Shown piece after piece: positions 1 to 8,389 of a DNA stretch of 64,000 nucleotides. The stretch comes from Streptomyces glaucescens. GTDB taxonomy: Bacteria > Actinomycetota > Actinomycetes > Streptomycetales > Streptomycetaceae. The notes beneath the pieces were generated by a model, which searched no databases, was not told where the DNA came from, and saw only the letters and a list, made by a program, of their open reading frames with translations. The translations under genes and the position numbers were made by a program. The stretch spans positions 2,375,501 through 2,439,500 of the forward strand of contig NZ_CP009438.1 of NCBI RefSeq assembly GCF_000761215.1. The letters run 5' to 3'. Numbering within the stretch: position 1 is the first letter of the stretch; every line of letters starts with the position of its first letter.

Positions 1-1332
1 CCGCTGTGTGAAGGAACTGGACGTGTACTGACCGACGTAACCGCCCGGTGTTCTCTCGGTCTTCCTCACTGCCAGTTGGAACATGCGCTGCGTGAAGAGG
101 ATCGAGAGTGGAAACGTCCCGGAGGCCACATCATAGGCTTCCCGGTACATGGCGCTTTTCGCCTTGTCAGGCACAGAAATATAGGGCGGCTCCGAGATCA
201 CCACATGGTAGGAGTTCCGACCCAACAGATCACATGTCTCGGAGAACTCGTTGACGTCGTTGACCTGTCCAGCGCCGTCCTCCTCCCCCTCCGCCAGAAG
301 CATCAACGACGCCCCACCAGGGGCAGTACGCCCGTCCAGCAGAGCATCACCCACCGCCACATTGATCACATGCCCAGGCAGCTGAGTCAGTGCTCTACAA
401 CCGCTTGCCCGCGCGGCTGCCATCAGTATCCTGAACCGTGTGATACTTACAGCGAACGGGTTGACGTCACAGCCATGGACGGAGTCCAGGGCCCTACCGA
501 TCAGCTCGTGATCCGGAGTTCCGGGCTCCTTCGCTCGCCAGGCGCCCAGGAGTCGCTCGAAGAGCCCCAGCAAAAACGTTCCTGATCCACAAGCGGGATC
601 GATCCCGCGAAAACCTGGGGTCCCGAATTCCGCGATAGCCGGATCGGCGGCCAGATCGAGGACGAAGTCCACGATGAATTCAGGTGTCCGAATGAGCGCG
701 TAGGCTCTTCTCGATGCCTCGCTGATGTCCTGATACAAGTCCCCGAGGAAGCCCGTATCGAGTTCCGGGTGAGTGAAGTCGATGCGAAGGGACCCGTCTT
801 CGTCTCTCCGCCTCCAGAACGCCATCAACGCGGCCGCGGCCTGCGGGGATGGTGACAGCTCCCACAGGGGATTGCGCGTCCTGTCGAAGATGCGGGCCAT
901 CGCCACGTGCGACCGCGCCAGGTGCGTGAACGCCTGTGCCAGCCAGTCTCGGGCGTTGCTCCCCGAAGGACCGGCACGATGGCTCTGCTGTCGCTCCTCC
1001 GCTTTCGTCAGCTGACGCCCCGGCCCCGCGATGAAGGGCTGGTCGATGAGTCCGTTGTCCTCGCAGAAGCGTACGAACACCGTGCCCAGCACCCACGCCA
1101 CCGCTGCCTGGGTGATGTGCTCGTCCCGCCAGGCACCGTACGTTGCGCCTGTGCGACCGGATGCTCGCGCATGGTCGTACATGACCCGCAGCCGGTCGCG
1201 GTACCTGTCGACATCGTCGCTGCGCTCGCGGAGGTCGGCCTCGAGCGCCCGAACCTGTTTGCGCAGACCTGCAAGGAGCGCAGCCCTGTCCAGCGAGGGC
1301 GTCCCCGTATCAGCTCCGTCAGTCGGAGGCAC
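1..1332 (-). CDS. second PglX-like adenine DNA methyltransferase, 3' end beyond the window
   Basis: The gene is transcribed leftward and runs off the window, so only the first 444 codons are visible. I chose GTG at 1332 because an excellent ribosome site (GGAGGAGAGG) sits 8 bases upstream and the N-terminus then aligns with PglX of the BREX operon (LDRAALLAGLRKQ; VFVRFCEDNGLI). In-frame TGA-TAG lies upstream near 1475. Methyltransferase motif I is intact (DPACGSG at residue 245). Motif IV reads SEPPY, with Glu at residue 381, where active N6-adenine enzymes have Asn, Asp or Ser and PglX at 15123-18809 has NPPY. GC falls to about 55 per cent around 121-180 (33 of 60 bases counted). It may be a catalytically altered paralogue, a specificity partner or a decaying duplicate. 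The family call is firm; activity is doubtful. Confidence 0.85.
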   Translation of the reverse strand, partial: MPPTDGADTGTPSLDRAALLAGLRKQVRALEADLRERSDDVDRYRDRLRVMYDHARASGRTGATYGAWRDEHITQAAVAWVLGTVFVRFCEDNGLIDQPFIAGPGRQLTKAEERQQSHRAGPSGSNARDWLAQAFTHLARSHVAMARIFDRTRNPLWELSPSPQAAAALMAFWRRRDEDGSLRIDFTHPELDTGFLGDLYQDISEASRRAYALIRTPEFIVDFVLDLAADPAIAEFGTPGFRGIDPACGSGTFLLGLFERLLGAWRAKEPGTPDHELIGRALDSVHGCDVNPFAVSITRFRILMAAARASGCRALTQLPGHVINVAVGDALLDGRTAPGGASLMLLAEGEEDGAGQVNDVNEFSETCDLLGRNSYHVVISEPPYISVPDKAKSAMYREAYDVASGTFPLSILFTQRMFQLAVRKTERTPGGYVGQYTSSSFTQR

Positions 1333-1563
1333 AGCGGCGACCTCTCCTCCATACGTCGTCGACGTCCACGATCCACTGTCTCGTCGGATACATCCTGCCA
1401 GCTCCCCGACCGACGCCCGGGTTCCGGCACCGGCCACCCACCGGATGCGCGCGGCCGGTCGTGGCCTGACGCCCTATCATTCCTGTGCGCACTGACCCTG
1501 GAGGCAGCCGAACACCGCTGTGGGTTCGAGAGGCGCACCTGGGTCGGACCATCGAGGGGACAC

Positions 1564-2976
1564 ATGCTGACACGGCTCGAAGTCAGTGGATTCAAGAACC
1601 TTCTGGATCTCAGGGTCGAGTTCGGTCCCTTCACGTGCATCGCAGGAGAGAACGGCACGGGGAAGTCGAATGTCTTCGATGCAATCCAGTTCCTGAGTCT
1701 GCTCGCCGATCTCTCCATGATCGAGGCGGCCCAGGCCGTCCGCGGAACCCATGGTGCGCTGCACGGCGACGCACGCGATCTGTTCTGGAACGGTTATGCA
1801 GACGGTGAACACCTGATGACGTTCGCTGCGGAGATGATCGTCCCGGGTGAAGTGGAGGACGACTTCGGCAGGCTGGCCGAGCCGACGTCCACGTTCCTCC
1901 GCTATGAGCTCCACCTGGGATACCAGCCGCCGCAGCGTGGTGAGCGAGGTGGCAGGCTGACACTGCGGTACGAGGACCTCAGTCGGATCAGGCCCGGCGA
2001 GGCTCTGTCACATCTGCGCTTCCCGCACCGCGCCGCGGACTTCCGCAACGCGGTGGTCCGCGCTCGCCGCTCGAACGCTCCCTACATCTCTACGTCTCTC
2101 GAGACCGGTGACGCAGTCGTCAGCATCCATGCCGACGGCAGCCGCAGAGGCCAGCCCCGCCCGACGCCCGCAAGCCGAGCACCGCAGACCATGCTCTCCA
2201 CGATCAACCGCAACGACGATCCGACCATCCTGGCAGCCAGACGGGAAATGCAGTCCTGGCGCCGCCTGGCTCTCGAACCCTCCGCACTGCGTACCTCCGA
2301 CCGCTATACAGACCCCAGCGAGATGCAGCCCGACGGCCTGCATCTGCCGCGGAGCCTGGACCGGATCGCTCGGGAGAAGTCTCCGGATGACCCCGCTCGG
2401 ATCTACTCGCGGGTCGCAGGGCGTCTGTCGGACCTGTCGGGACTGCATGTCAAGACGCTGCACGTCGAGGCGGACGACACGCGTGAGCTGCTGACGATCA
2501 AGCTCCACGAGATCGACGGCATGGTGTTGCCGGCCCGCAGTCTGTCGGAGGGAACCCTGCGCTTCCTCGCTCTGTGCGTCCTGTTGGAGGATCCGCAGGC
2601 GCACGGTCTGCTCTGCATGGAGGAACCGGAGAACGGCATCCACCCGGCCAACCTCTCGGCGATGGTCGACCTGGTACGCGATCTGGCAGTGGATCCCTTC
2701 CTGCCGGTGGACGAGGACAACCCCTTCCGACAGGTTTTGATCAACACTCACTCGCCGGGCGTCGTGCAGCTCGTCGATTCGGCAGATCTCTTGATCGCCG
2801 ACACCACCATGGTTCCGGGCGTCGGAGGCAAGACAGCGCGTGCTCTGCGGCTGCGCCCCTTGGCCGACACCTGGCGCGCCGGCGGCGCGGGAAAGGGCTA
2901 CGGCACCAAGGCCGACATTCTTGCGTACCTCACGGCCCCGCCAGAGGCCCGACTGACACTCAAGGACCCCTCGTGA
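1564..2976 (+). CDS. AAA family ATPase (OLD/ABC-type), probable defence ATPase
   Basis: 470 residues from ATG 1564; the open frame extends upstream, but homology starts at MLTRLEVSGFKNLLDL, the usual beginning of OLD/RecF-like ATPases. Walker A is GENGTGKS (residues 28-35). An ABC-type signature LSEGTLRFLALCVLLED precedes the Walker B/D-loop region MEEPENGIHP (E353, E354). It overlaps the next gene by four bases (GTGA), so the two are translationally coupled. ATPases of this kind paired with a TOPRIM-like partner form abortive-infection systems (PARIS, AbiL and OLD relatives). Here the ATPase would sense or clamp and the partner would act as effector; that division of labour is inferred from the families. 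The pair lies antisense between a PglX paralogue and the BREX operon. Confidence 0.8.
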   Translation: MLTRLEVSGFKNLLDLRVEFGPFTCIAGENGTGKSNVFDAIQFLSLLADLSMIEAAQAVRGTHGALHGDARDLFWNGYADGEHLMTFAAEMIVPGEVEDDFGRLAEPTSTFLRYELHLGYQPPQRGERGGRLTLRYEDLSRIRPGEALSHLRFPHRAADFRNAVVRARRSNAPYISTSLETGDAVVSIHADGSRRGQPRPTPASRAPQTMLSTINRNDDPTILAARREMQSWRRLALEPSALRTSDRYTDPSEMQPDGLHLPRSLDRIAREKSPDDPARIYSRVAGRLSDLSGLHVKTLHVEADDTRELLTIKLHEIDGMVLPARSLSEGTLRFLALCVLLEDPQAHGLLCMEEPENGIHPANLSAMVDLVRDLAVDPFLPVDEDNPFRQVLINTHSPGVVQLVDSADLLIADTTMVPGVGGKTARALRLRPLADTWRAGGAGKGYGTKADILAYLTAPPEARLTLKDPS

Positions 2977-3611
2977 CCGTTCGTGCCCTCTATCTCTGTG
3001 AAGGATCCAGCGACACGGGCCTGCGCTTTCACATCGAGGCGATTGCAGCGGACATGGGCAGGGAAATTCTTGTGACGGTCCCCGAGCTGGACCGCCTTCC
3101 GAACAAGCCCGGTCACTCGGTGGTGGACAAGCTACGAGCCGCGCAGCAGCTGAGCGATGGAGGAGATGCGTACGACCTCGTCGTCATCCATCGTGACTCG
3201 GACCGCGAACCGCCGGACCGCCGCCGCCGGGAAATCGCGGATGCGGTGGCCGCGGTGAGCCCCGGCCTGGCGCATGTCGCGGTGATCCCCGTACGGATGC
3301 TGGAGGCGTGGCTGCTGCTCGACCAGTCAGCGATCCGCGAAGTGGCGGGCAACCCCAACGGCAAGATGGCACTCGACCTCCCCAAGCCGGCACGAGCGGA
3401 GTCGGTGGCGGATCCTAAGGCCCTGCTCAGGCAAGCGATCGCCACGGCCAGCGGAGAGAAGGGGCGAGGTCTGCAGAAGCTGCAGACTCGCTTCTCGGCG
3501 AACCGTGCGCGGCTGCTGCAGATGCTGGATCGCGAAGGGCCCGTCAAGCACCTCACGTCCTGGCAGTCGTTCACGGACGACCTGCGCAAGGTGCTGGAGG
3601 GCAGTCACTGA
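2973..3611 (+). CDS. TOPRIM-like (DUF4276-like) protein, partner of the ATPase
   Basis: 212 residues from GTG 2973, overlapping the ATPase stop by four bases. The N-terminus carries a TOPRIM-like glutamate motif (LYLCEGSSD, E10), and a second acidic motif HRDSD follows at residues 73-77, the expected E...DxD metal site of TOPRIM-fold nucleases. The length and pairing with an AAA ATPase resemble DUF4276/RloB-type proteins. In ATPase/TOPRIM defence pairs the TOPRIM protein is usually the toxic effector, a nuclease; for this gene that is inference. It converges on the beta-family gene with only 10 bases between the two stop codons. The exact Pfam assignment was made by eye. Confidence 0.65.
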   Translation: MTVRALYLCEGSSDTGLRFHIEAIAADMGREILVTVPELDRLPNKPGHSVVDKLRAAQQLSDGGDAYDLVVIHRDSDREPPDRRRREIADAVAAVSPGLAHVAVIPVRMLEAWLLLDQSAIREVAGNPNGKMALDLPKPARAESVADPKALLRQAIATASGEKGRGLQKLQTRFSANRARLLQMLDREGPVKHLTSWQSFTDDLRKVLEGSH

Positions 3612-3621
3612 CCTCTCGACG

Positions 3622-4677
3622 TCATGTGCGCTCCGCGTCTTCGGACAAGCAGCGGACCACGTACGTCATGTGCTGAACGTTGCCGACCTTGTTCCACGTG
3701 CCGGCGTTGCCCGTGCCCTTGGAACCCGTCGTCCGGGCACATTGCCGATACCAGAGATCGCCCTTGCTCGCCCCCTCTCCCCGGAAATCCGGGGATTCGG
3801 TGATCCAGCGAGCCGCCTCCCGCGTGACGCCGGTTTCGCCCCGCTTCCCAGCCCAGAACCTGGCGAGCAAGAAGGACCGTGCCGTCGTGTACCGGAGCAG
3901 TCCAAACGGCGACCGGTCGCCGTCGTCCGCCGCCCTGCTGAGGTTACGGGCGGGCAGGGTCCCGTAATCGCCGTAACGGACGGCCTCCGCATAGGACCGC
4001 CCGCTCGCGCGTATCTCGTACCACGTTTCCCAGTCTATGCGATCGGCGTCGCCCCGGTCCCGTTCCAACAGCCCGTCGATGTCGTCCGGGAAGCCGCCGG
4101 CCAACGCGGCGACCGTGCGCCATGAGGTGAGGGGGACCAGCGCGTCGAGTGCGCGCAGTGCTTCTTTGCCTGTGTCAGGACGGCCCGGGCGCACAGCCTG
4201 GAGGTCGAGGAGGAGGTCCACTCGCACCTCGGGATCCGTCCGGGCCAGCAGAGCCGCGGTGCGTTCGGCGAGTCCGTCGTTCCAGGTGTTGGGCAGTCGT
4301 ATGCGTATGCCGAGACCGTTGCCGCCCTCTCGGGCACTGTGCGCGGCCACGTCCTGGTGGGAGGCGGGGCGGTCCGGGTCGGTGACCGGCCGGAGCGGGG
4401 TATGGGACCAGTAAAAGGGCAGCAGGTTCACGTACGGAGTCTTATCGAGCTCGGCGTACGGGGCGTCCAGCCATGCCCACGTGTACTTCTGTACGGCTGC
4501 GACGCGCCCGACCTCCTTGTCCACCGCCTGTTGGAGTTCGTCGGCGTTCGCTGCTGTCATGACCGGCAGTGTCCACAGGGGAGCCATTCGGTCGCGGGTC
4601 CACTGGGCGAGGTCCTTGACCGCGGCCACAGCGTGTGGACGTACGGGTAGGACAGGGACGTACAACGGTCCGGACAT
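3622..4677 (-). CDS. beta family protein (PF14350-like), BREX-2-associated
   Basis: 351 residues. ATG 4677 was chosen over an upstream GTG because GGAGGGGG lies 7 bases before it. The opening MSGPLYVPVLPVRPHA, the conserved WTRDRM segment and the C-terminal QHMTYVVRCL region resemble the beta protein family first named from phage T4; the molecular function is unknown. It lies 107 bases downstream of brxHI on the same strand, so it may be the seventh gene of the BREX operon. The start and domain pattern look intact. It could equally be an independent defence gene carried in the island. Confidence 0.6.
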   Translation of the reverse strand: MSGPLYVPVLPVRPHAVAAVKDLAQWTRDRMAPLWTLPVMTAANADELQQAVDKEVGRVAAVQKYTWAWLDAPYAELDKTPYVNLLPFYWSHTPLRPVTDPDRPASHQDVAAHSAREGGNGLGIRIRLPNTWNDGLAERTAALLARTDPEVRVDLLLDLQAVRPGRPDTGKEALRALDALVPLTSWRTVAALAGGFPDDIDGLLERDRGDADRIDWETWYEIRASGRSYAEAVRYGDYGTLPARNLSRAADDGDRSPFGLLRYTTARSFLLARFWAGKRGETGVTREAARWITESPDFRGEGASKGDLWYRQCARTTGSKGTGNAGTWNKVGNVQHMTYVVRCLSEDAERT

Positions 4678-4784
4678 GGCGGCCCCCTCCACACTGCCCC
4701 GCTGTGGTCTGGGGCCAGGGTGAGCTGGAGCAACGCACGCCGAAAGGGCGCAATCCGGTCACCGACTTTCTCGCCGCGCTGTTT

Positions 4785-6947
4785 TCAGACCGTTTCGGTC
4801 TCCCAGCGCGCCGGTTGCGACAGGACGGCGAGGGCTCCGTCCGGGTCGGCGATCCGAGAGGCGAGCACTCGTGTGGCGAGATCTTCGGGAAGGGCCGCGG
4901 AGAACTTGAGGCCGCGTACTGCGACCGTGGAGACCTGCGGAAGATGCTCCTTGCACGGCTGACGCCGGGCTTGCGCCCACTCCTCATGGGTGAGGTCGTG
5001 GCGGAGTCGTACATAGGCGTCCGCGGGCCGCTGCAGCGGATCGACCGCACCGGCCAGCCACGCAGCGAGGGTGGCATTGGCGCGGGAACCGGCCCAGGTC
5101 CACCACCGTACGTCGCGCCCGTGGCGGGTGATCAGCGTCATCTCCGGGTGCGTGAACCGGCCCTCCGTCTCCCGTAGCTCGGCGACGGCGGCCTGCGCGC
5201 GCCGGGTGAGACGTACCTCGGGGTCCGCACCGAGCAACACCTCACGCAGGGCCTGGGCCAGCTCGTATGACAAGCCTCGAATGCTGCCGGACTGCCATTT
5301 GGCGACGCCGCCCGACTCGGCTGCCTCCACGAAGACCCGCTGCCGACGCCAGTCCACGTACGTCACCTGCCAGCTTCGTCCGGCGAGCAGCAGCCGCAGC
5401 GGCCCCTCGTGCTCCTCGACGAGCAGCGCCGGGTCCGTGTGCCCGATCTCCGAGCGCCCGTGCAACACCGTGAACTGGGGCGGCGCGGTGAACGACGCGG
5501 TGAGGTCCATGAAGTGACGCCTGCCGAAGCGCTTCTCGGCCTGTTCGCCGATGAAGTAGATGCCGCTGTCCTGTTCCAGGAAGCCCTCGGTGAGGAGGTG
5601 GTCGAGGACGGGGCGGGCGGTGGCGTCGAACGGGGCGAGGCCGTTCCACTCGTCCTGCCAGTCGGCGGCGGGCAGTTTGTGGCGCTGGAGGGTCACGGCG
5701 AGCAACTGCTGGGCGACGAGGTGCTGCGGTCCGGGCGGTGCGATGACGGGCTCCACCCAGTGCCGGCCCCACAGGAGGAGCAACCCGGCCGCCTGGAGGA
5801 GGCTCTCGTGAGACGTGGTGAGGAAGAGGCAGTTGCGGGTGCTGTCCGGGCGTCGCCCGGTGCGGCCGAGGCGTTGCAGGAAAGAAGCGACGGTGGCGGG
5901 AGAGTCGATCTGAATCACCCGGTCGAGGTCGCCGACGTCGATTCCGAGTTCGAGGGTGGAGGTGGCGACGATCACGCAGTCGCGGGCCTGCGCGAAGGCT
6001 TCCTCGGAGCGGTGGCGTTCGGCCGCCGAGAGGGAGGAGTGCGAGAGGAAAACGGTCACACCGCGCGCCCGCAGCGCTTGACCGAGCTCCTCGACCTGGC
6101 GGCGGGACTCGCAGAAGACGAGCCGCTTCTCGCCCCGGTGGAGGGCGGAGATGACGGTGGCGGCGTTCGACAGGGAGCCGACGTAGTCCAACTCGATGTC
6201 CCCTGGCGGCGGTCCGCCGCTCTCCCGCCGGGCCTCCCCTGCCGCCGGCGACGGGCGGAGTCCGACGCCGGGGGCGACAACCCTGCCGGGCCGGTGGCCG
6301 TGTCCGGAGCCCTGGAGCCAGGCGAGGAGCTGGTCCGGGTTGCCGACTGTGGCCGACAGGCCGACACGCTGCAACGACCGCCCGGTCAGCCGCTGAAGGC
6401 GCTCCAGGACCGCCAGCAGATGCCAGCCGCGGTCGTCGCCGGCGAAGGCGTGCACCTCGTCCACGACGACGGTCTGCACTGCGCCGAGCAGCAGGGCGTG
6501 GTCGGTCTTGACGCTGATGAGCTGCGCTTCGAGGGACTCCGGCGTGGTGAGGAGGATGTCGGGCGGCTCGCGCCGCAGGCGCCGTCGTTCTGCCTCGGCC
6601 GTGTCGCCGTGCCAGAGCGCCGCCGTGCGCCCGAGCCACTGGGCGTAGGTGTGCAGGCGAGGCTGGAGGTTGTTCAGGAGGGCGCGCAGTGGCGTGAGGT
6701 AGAGAACCGAGGTACCGGACCAGCCGTTCCGGGCCATGGCGGTGAGGAGGGGGAAGGCGGCTGCCTCGGTTTTGCCGCCGGCTGTCGGCGCGAGCAGGAT
6801 CGCGTCCTCGCCGTCGAGCAGTGGCCCGATCGCCGCGGACTGCAGGGGTCTGAGGCCCGGCCAGCCGAGGCTGTTGACGATGTGGTGGAGGACGACCGGA
6901 TCCAACCGGTCGATGGGGTCCGTGCCCGTCGCCGCGCCCTCGCTCAC
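4785..6947 (-). CDS. brxHI: BrxHI, Lhr-type superfamily 2 helicase of BREX type 2
   Basis: 720 residues from GTG 6947, overlapping the brxD stop by four bases. The helicase motifs are complete: Walker A APTAGGKTEAA (K59), motif Ia TPLRALLNNL, motif Ib TTPESLE, motif II DEVH (163-166), motif III SAT, and the second RecA domain with TSTLELGIDVGDLD and QRLGRTGRR. The long C-terminal part is typical of Lhr-like helicases. Loss of a helicase is tolerated in some BREX systems, but brxHI is a defining gene of type 2. It is the last conserved gene of the BREX operon here and is probably translated by coupling to BrxD. Confidence 0.9.
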   Translation of the reverse strand: MSEGAATGTDPIDRLDPVVLHHIVNSLGWPGLRPLQSAAIGPLLDGEDAILLAPTAGGKTEAAAFPLLTAMARNGWSGTSVLYLTPLRALLNNLQPRLHTYAQWLGRTAALWHGDTAEAERRRLRREPPDILLTTPESLEAQLISVKTDHALLLGAVQTVVVDEVHAFAGDDRGWHLLAVLERLQRLTGRSLQRVGLSATVGNPDQLLAWLQGSGHGHRPGRVVAPGVGLRPSPAAGEARRESGGPPPGDIELDYVGSLSNAATVISALHRGEKRLVFCESRRQVEELGQALRARGVTVFLSHSSLSAAERHRSEEAFAQARDCVIVATSTLELGIDVGDLDRVIQIDSPATVASFLQRLGRTGRRPDSTRNCLFLTTSHESLLQAAGLLLLWGRHWVEPVIAPPGPQHLVAQQLLAVTLQRHKLPAADWQDEWNGLAPFDATARPVLDHLLTEGFLEQDSGIYFIGEQAEKRFGRRHFMDLTASFTAPPQFTVLHGRSEIGHTDPALLVEEHEGPLRLLLAGRSWQVTYVDWRRQRVFVEAAESGGVAKWQSGSIRGLSYELAQALREVLLGADPEVRLTRRAQAAVAELRETEGRFTHPEMTLITRHGRDVRWWTWAGSRANATLAAWLAGAVDPLQRPADAYVRLRHDLTHEEWAQARRQPCKEHLPQVSTVAVRGLKFSAALPEDLATRVLASRIADPDGALAVLSQPARWETETV

Positions 6948-8308
6948 AGGTCGAGCTCCACCTCGTCGGCCGACGTCGCCGAGGCCGCCGTGATGGTGGC
7001 CGCATGGCGTTCGGCGTCGGTGAGTTCGGTGCGGTCGACGGTGAGGCGGTAGTGGACGCGCGGATCGAAGTCGGGGAACTGGTCGATGCGGTCGAGGACG
7101 TCACCGACCAGCTTCTTGAGGTAGAGGCGAGGAGCGACGCCGACCTTGCCACCCAGAGCACCGCCGACCGCGCGGGCCAGGTCGGCGACGTAAGCGTCGT
7201 CGGCGACCGAGAGCAGCCGTCCGGGGTCGGTGCTCCCCGCCGCGTACACGTCCCGGATCTTCCGGCCCAGCTCGGTCAACGAATTCAACTGGAAGCCCGG
7301 AAGCCGGAGTTGCACCGCTCGCGGGTTGTCGAAGCGGGGATCGGTGGAGAAGTCGGTGGCGAGGCGCTGGGCAAGCGGGGCGAGGCGCTGTACACCCTGG
7401 GGGCCGTCGTAGAAGGCCGGAGTACCGGTGATCACCAGGTAGAGGCCGGGGAACCGGCCGGAGTGGACTTCGTCGATGAGCTGCCGCAAGGCGTTGAGCG
7501 CTTTGTCGCGGGCGTCGGAGCGCACCCGCTGCAGGGTCTCCACTTCGTCGAGGACAAGGAGGAGCCCGGGGTGCCCGCTGTCGCGCAGTACGGCCAGGAG
7601 TCCCTGGAGGAAACCGAGGGCCCCGAAGTGGTCGAGGTCGCCGCGGACCCCCGCGGCACGTTTGGCGGCGGCGGCCACGTGCGGTTCGCCGCCGAGCCAG
7701 GCGAGGACGGCCGCGGCGGTGGCCTCGTCACCCGCTCCCAGCGCCGAGTGGTAGCCGCGCAGGGCGGCGGCGAATCCTGGGGCGTCCCGGGAGACCTCCG
7801 AGAGACGGTCGTCGAGGAGCCTGGCCACGGCGGCTTCGAGCCGGGAGTCGTCGGCGCCCTCGGCCAGGGCGTCCTCTTCGAGCGCGTAGAACCATGCGTC
7901 GACGACAGGACGGAGTGCCGACGGCGGAAAGCTCGCGGTGGCCAGGCGCTCGGTGGCCCGTCGGTAGACCGTCTCCAACCGGTGCAGGGGCGTCTCGGTC
8001 TCGGACACCTGCACCTCGGCGACCGCGAAGCCACGCCGCTTGGCACGCTCGCCGAGCCAGCGGGCGAAGAACGTCTTACCGCTACCGTATTCGCCGCGCA
8101 CGGCCTTGAAGGCAGAGCCGCCGCCTATGACGGCGTCCAGTTCAGCGTCCACGGCCGCCTCGAACCGATCGAGGCCGGTGGCCAGGAGATCGAGACCGCT
8201 GTCGGGCACGGCTCCACGTCGCAGCGCGTCGACGACGGCCCGCCGCCGCGCGGGCGACACCGCACCGGCGGGAGCAGGGGATGCGGAAGAGGACGGCTGA
8301 TCACTCAC
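6944..8308 (-). CDS. brxD: BrxD, P-loop ATPase (DUF2791/BREX-2)
   Basis: 454 residues from GTG 8308, lying 81 bases after pglZ, the widest gap within the operon. Walker A is RGEYGSGKTFF (K78). A Walker B-like LLLVLDEVETLQR follows near residue 250, and the segment TGTPAFYDGPQGVQ is characteristic of the BREX-associated ATPase family. It ends in a four-base overlap with brxHI. BrxD is one of two genes (with brxHI) that distinguish a full BREX type 2 locus from the four-gene Pgl core. Its mechanism is unknown, and an ATP-driven remodelling role is only inferred. Confidence 0.9.
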   Translation of the reverse strand: MSDQPSSSASPAPAGAVSPARRRAVVDALRRGAVPDSGLDLLATGLDRFEAAVDAELDAVIGGGSAFKAVRGEYGSGKTFFARWLGERAKRRGFAVAEVQVSETETPLHRLETVYRRATERLATASFPPSALRPVVDAWFYALEEDALAEGADDSRLEAAVARLLDDRLSEVSRDAPGFAAALRGYHSALGAGDEATAAAVLAWLGGEPHVAAAAKRAAGVRGDLDHFGALGFLQGLLAVLRDSGHPGLLLVLDEVETLQRVRSDARDKALNALRQLIDEVHSGRFPGLYLVITGTPAFYDGPQGVQRLAPLAQRLATDFSTDPRFDNPRAVQLRLPGFQLNSLTELGRKIRDVYAAGSTDPGRLLSVADDAYVADLARAVGGALGGKVGVAPRLYLKKLVGDVLDRIDQFPDFDPRVHYRLTVDRTELTDAERHAATITAASATSADEVELDL

Positions 8309-8389
8309 TTTGCCAGTTTCCCACGGTCACCGCCCGCCCGGCTCCGGTCTCCGGGGACAGGGCGGGCGGCACGGCGCCGCGGTTGCTCC

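Noticed and set aside
907..1563. Long upstream extension of the AAA ATPase frame
   Set aside because: It runs antisense through the PglX-like gene, has no homology-like features, and the family N-terminus begins at 1564.
5409..7052. 547-codon open frame antisense to brxHI
   Set aside because: It is a high-GC mirror frame; the sequence is Gly/Val/Glu-rich without motifs, while the opposite strand encodes a complete helicase.
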